A stretch of DNA of 6,978 nt from Ferroplasmaceae archaeon UBA567 (GTDB taxonomy: Archaea; Thermoplasmatota; Thermoplasmata; Thermoplasmatales; Thermoplasmataceae): positions 854-7,831 of the forward strand of contig DAUP01000061.1 in assembly GCA_002505185.1 (NCBI GenBank), read 5' to 3'. The notes below the pieces were generated by a model. That model was given only the letters and a program-made list of their open reading frames with translations. It was not told where the DNA came from and searched no databases. The position numbers and the translations under genes are program-made. Shown here piece after piece: positions 5,235 to 6,978 of the stretch. How positions within the stretch are numbered: the first letter of the stretch is position 1; the number at the start of each line of letters is the position of its first letter.

Positions 5235-6978
5235 AGATTTTCGACCAGTTAGTAGTCGTGGACTTAATACCTCGCAAAAGCTTGATACTTATATCCCGAC
5301 TCTATCAACCTCTTCTTTTAAGAGTGGTCTCAAACAATGTCTATTTTCAGGGACGACTTCAAGCTTAGATGCTTTCAGCTTTTATTCGCGTATGACGTGG
5401 CTACTCGGCAACTGCCCTGTCGGACAACCGATAAACTAGAGGTCACGAACCCCCGTTCCTCTCGTACTAAAGGCTCCTTCCCTTCAGACATCGAACACTC
5501 CCACAGAGAAGCAACCCTACTGTCTCGCGACGTAGTGAACCCATCTCAGGATCCCTTTTAATGGGCGAACAGCCCCACCCTTGGCACCTTGTTCAGCACC
5601 AGGATAGGAACAGACGACATCGAAGTAGCAAACCCTCGGGTCGATGTGAACTCTTGCCGAGGACAACTCAGTTATCCCTGGGGTAACTTCTCTCTTATCA
5701 CCCGCCCCCACTAAAGGGGGTACTAGGGTGGTTCGTTAGGCCCTGCTTTCGCATCTGCGTTTCCTATTGGCTGAAACACAGTCAAGTTAGCTTTTACCCT
5801 TATACTCTTTGAAGGATTTCTGACCCTTCTGAGCTAACCATTGGAGACCTCTGTTTTCTTCTTAGAGGCGTGGCGCCCCACCCAAACTGCCTACCAATAG
5901 TTGTCCCTTTTTTTAAAGGTTAGTGACGCAACTTTTAAAGGGAAGTGTTTCATCGTTGTCTCCGTTCCGGCCACGACCGAAACATCTACGACTCCTTCCT
6001 ACCCTACGCATTAAAAATCGCGTCACAGCCACAGGCTGCAGTAAAGCTCCACGGGGACTTCGCTTTCATGTGGGAGAGACTGGATTGTGCACCAGTACAT
6101 TAATTTCACGGGGCTGAATGTGGGGACAGTGGGACTCTCGTTGAACCTTCATGCGAGCCGCCAATTAAGCGGCTAGGTATTACGCTACCTTGAGAGGGTC
6201 ATAGTTACCCCCGCCGTTTATTGGCCCTTCTTCTCCTTGAAAAGAGCTTTCAGGTACCAACACTGGGCAGGTTTCGGCCGCTATACACATCCTTACGGAC
6301 TAGCAGCGGTCTGTGTTTTTGGTAAACAGTCGGGGTCCCCTTGCCACTGCGACCTATCCTATTTCTGGATAGGCATCCCTTCTACCTAAGATACGGGACT
6401 ATTTGGCCGAGTTCCCTCACATCCATTATTCCCAAACGCCTTAGACTGTTCATCTAGGGGCACCTGTGTCGGTTCTTGGTACGAACTCAGGCTTGACCCA
6501 TATATATCTTTCATAGACTCCGGGACTTGAAAAAATTCCCATACGGGAACAGATATTACTTTGTAAACTTCTCGTCATTACAACTCTCCATTTACTTATA
6601 AATACCCATACGTAGACAAGCATACACTTTCTATCCCAAAGCGTATATATATGGCAAAACACCTGAGGCGCTGGAATATTAACCAGCTTCCCTTTCGATC
6701 ACTTCCTGTTAGGGGTGACCTTAGGATCGGCTAACCCTCGGCTGACGAACATTGCCAAGGAACCTTTGCCCTTTCGGCGGAATGGATTTTCACCATTCTA
6801 TTCTGCTACTTTTACCAGGATCCGCGATACTATACGGTCCATCCCTCCTCTCGAAGAAACTTCTATCCATATAGCACGCCCCCCTACCACATCACCTTTC
6901 GGTGGTCTAATGTATCGGTAACTGGCTTTAGCCTCTTCCATCTTGGAGGCAAATAACCTCGGTGAGTGAGCTGTTACG
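5235..6978 (-). rRNA. 23S ribosomal RNA, 3' part (about 60%), 5' end beyond the right edge
   Basis: On the minus strand the sequence begins at the helix equivalent to E. coli position about 1105 (GTAACAGCTCACT) and continues without a break to the 3' end. Recognised core elements in order are CCGACACAGGTG (domain III/IV junction), GTAACTATGACCCTCTCAAGG (H69-71 region, near 6190-6215), CCCCGTGGAGCTTTACTGCAG (central loop of domain V, near 6040), CAGGGATAAC (E. coli 2443-2452), CGATGTCG (2501-2508), GGGCTGTTCGCCC (A-loop side of the catalytic centre) and AGTACGAGAGGAAC (sarcin-ricin loop, 5468-5455). The 3' end is estimated from the distance to the GGTATTAA element (5271-5264) and could be off by about 15 bases. 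I see no intron or inserted gene. G at E. coli position 2058 (6061) is the usual archaeal base. Open reading frames here are spurious. Confidence 0.97.

Noticed and set aside
6170..6240. Possible archaeal 23S rRNA intron near the H69-71 site
   Set aside because: The conserved core reads continuously here and at the other usual intron sites, with no inserted sequence or homing-endonuclease gene.
6536..6549. Perfect hairpin TTCCC-ATAC-GGGAA preceded by an A-run, resembling a terminator
   Set aside because: It lies within domain III of the 23S rRNA and is best explained as an rRNA helix.
5337..6921. Several short open frames on both strands at the right end
   Set aside because: All lie inside conserved 23S rRNA sequence and are not expected to be translated.
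1..6978. CRISPR array, insertion sequence or long direct repeats
   Set aside because: No regularly spaced repeats, transposase-like frame or terminal inverted repeats were seen by eye anywhere in the window.

Overview
The window looks like chromosome from an AT-rich archaeon of the Thermoplasmatales group (Thermoplasma, Ferroplasma, Acidiplasma or Cuniculiplasma-like). The evidence is a class I lysyl-tRNA synthetase, a GfcR-type PRPP-binding regulator with an N-terminal helix-turn-helix, an Mrp/NBP35 ATPase, leaderless promoters with the TATA box about 26 bases before the start codon, and a 23S rRNA gene with archaeal core sequences. The genus is an inference, because no 16S rRNA is present.

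Layout from left to right. (1) Positions 1-585, + strand: the end of a small Gly/Ala-rich hydrophobic peptide gene that reads well only if one base is restored near 101-118, overlapping a 109-residue, very AT-rich protein with three membrane segments. This is the only accessory-looking part and the least understood; a toxin-like peptide with its immunity protein is one possible reading. (2) Positions 646-3175, - strand: a compact operon in the order HIT-family hydrolase, gfcR-like regulator, lysyl-tRNA synthetase. The first two overlap by four bases and the last two are two bases apart. (3) Positions 3176-3264: a divergent promoter region with two leaderless promoters and a near-palindrome between the HIT TATA box and its start. 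(4) Positions 3265-5037, + strand: a ribokinase-type PfkB kinase, then an Mrp/NBP35 iron-sulfur carrier ATPase with its own TATA box. (5) Positions 5038-5234: an AT-rich spacer with T-tracts facing both ways. (6) Positions 5235-6978, - strand: the 3' 1.74 kb or so of a 23S rRNA gene, which runs off the right edge. No 5S rRNA or tRNA follows it.

The genes are mostly housekeeping: lysine charging, nucleotide hydrolysis, sugar phosphorylation and its likely regulator, iron-sulfur cluster delivery and the ribosome. The regulator sits beside a divergently transcribed sugar kinase, so local control through the shared intergenic region is plausible but unproven. The points most worth following are the broken peptide/membrane pair at the left edge, three unusual bases at the peptidyl transferase centre of the 23S rRNA, and a degenerate KMSKS loop in the lysyl-tRNA synthetase.
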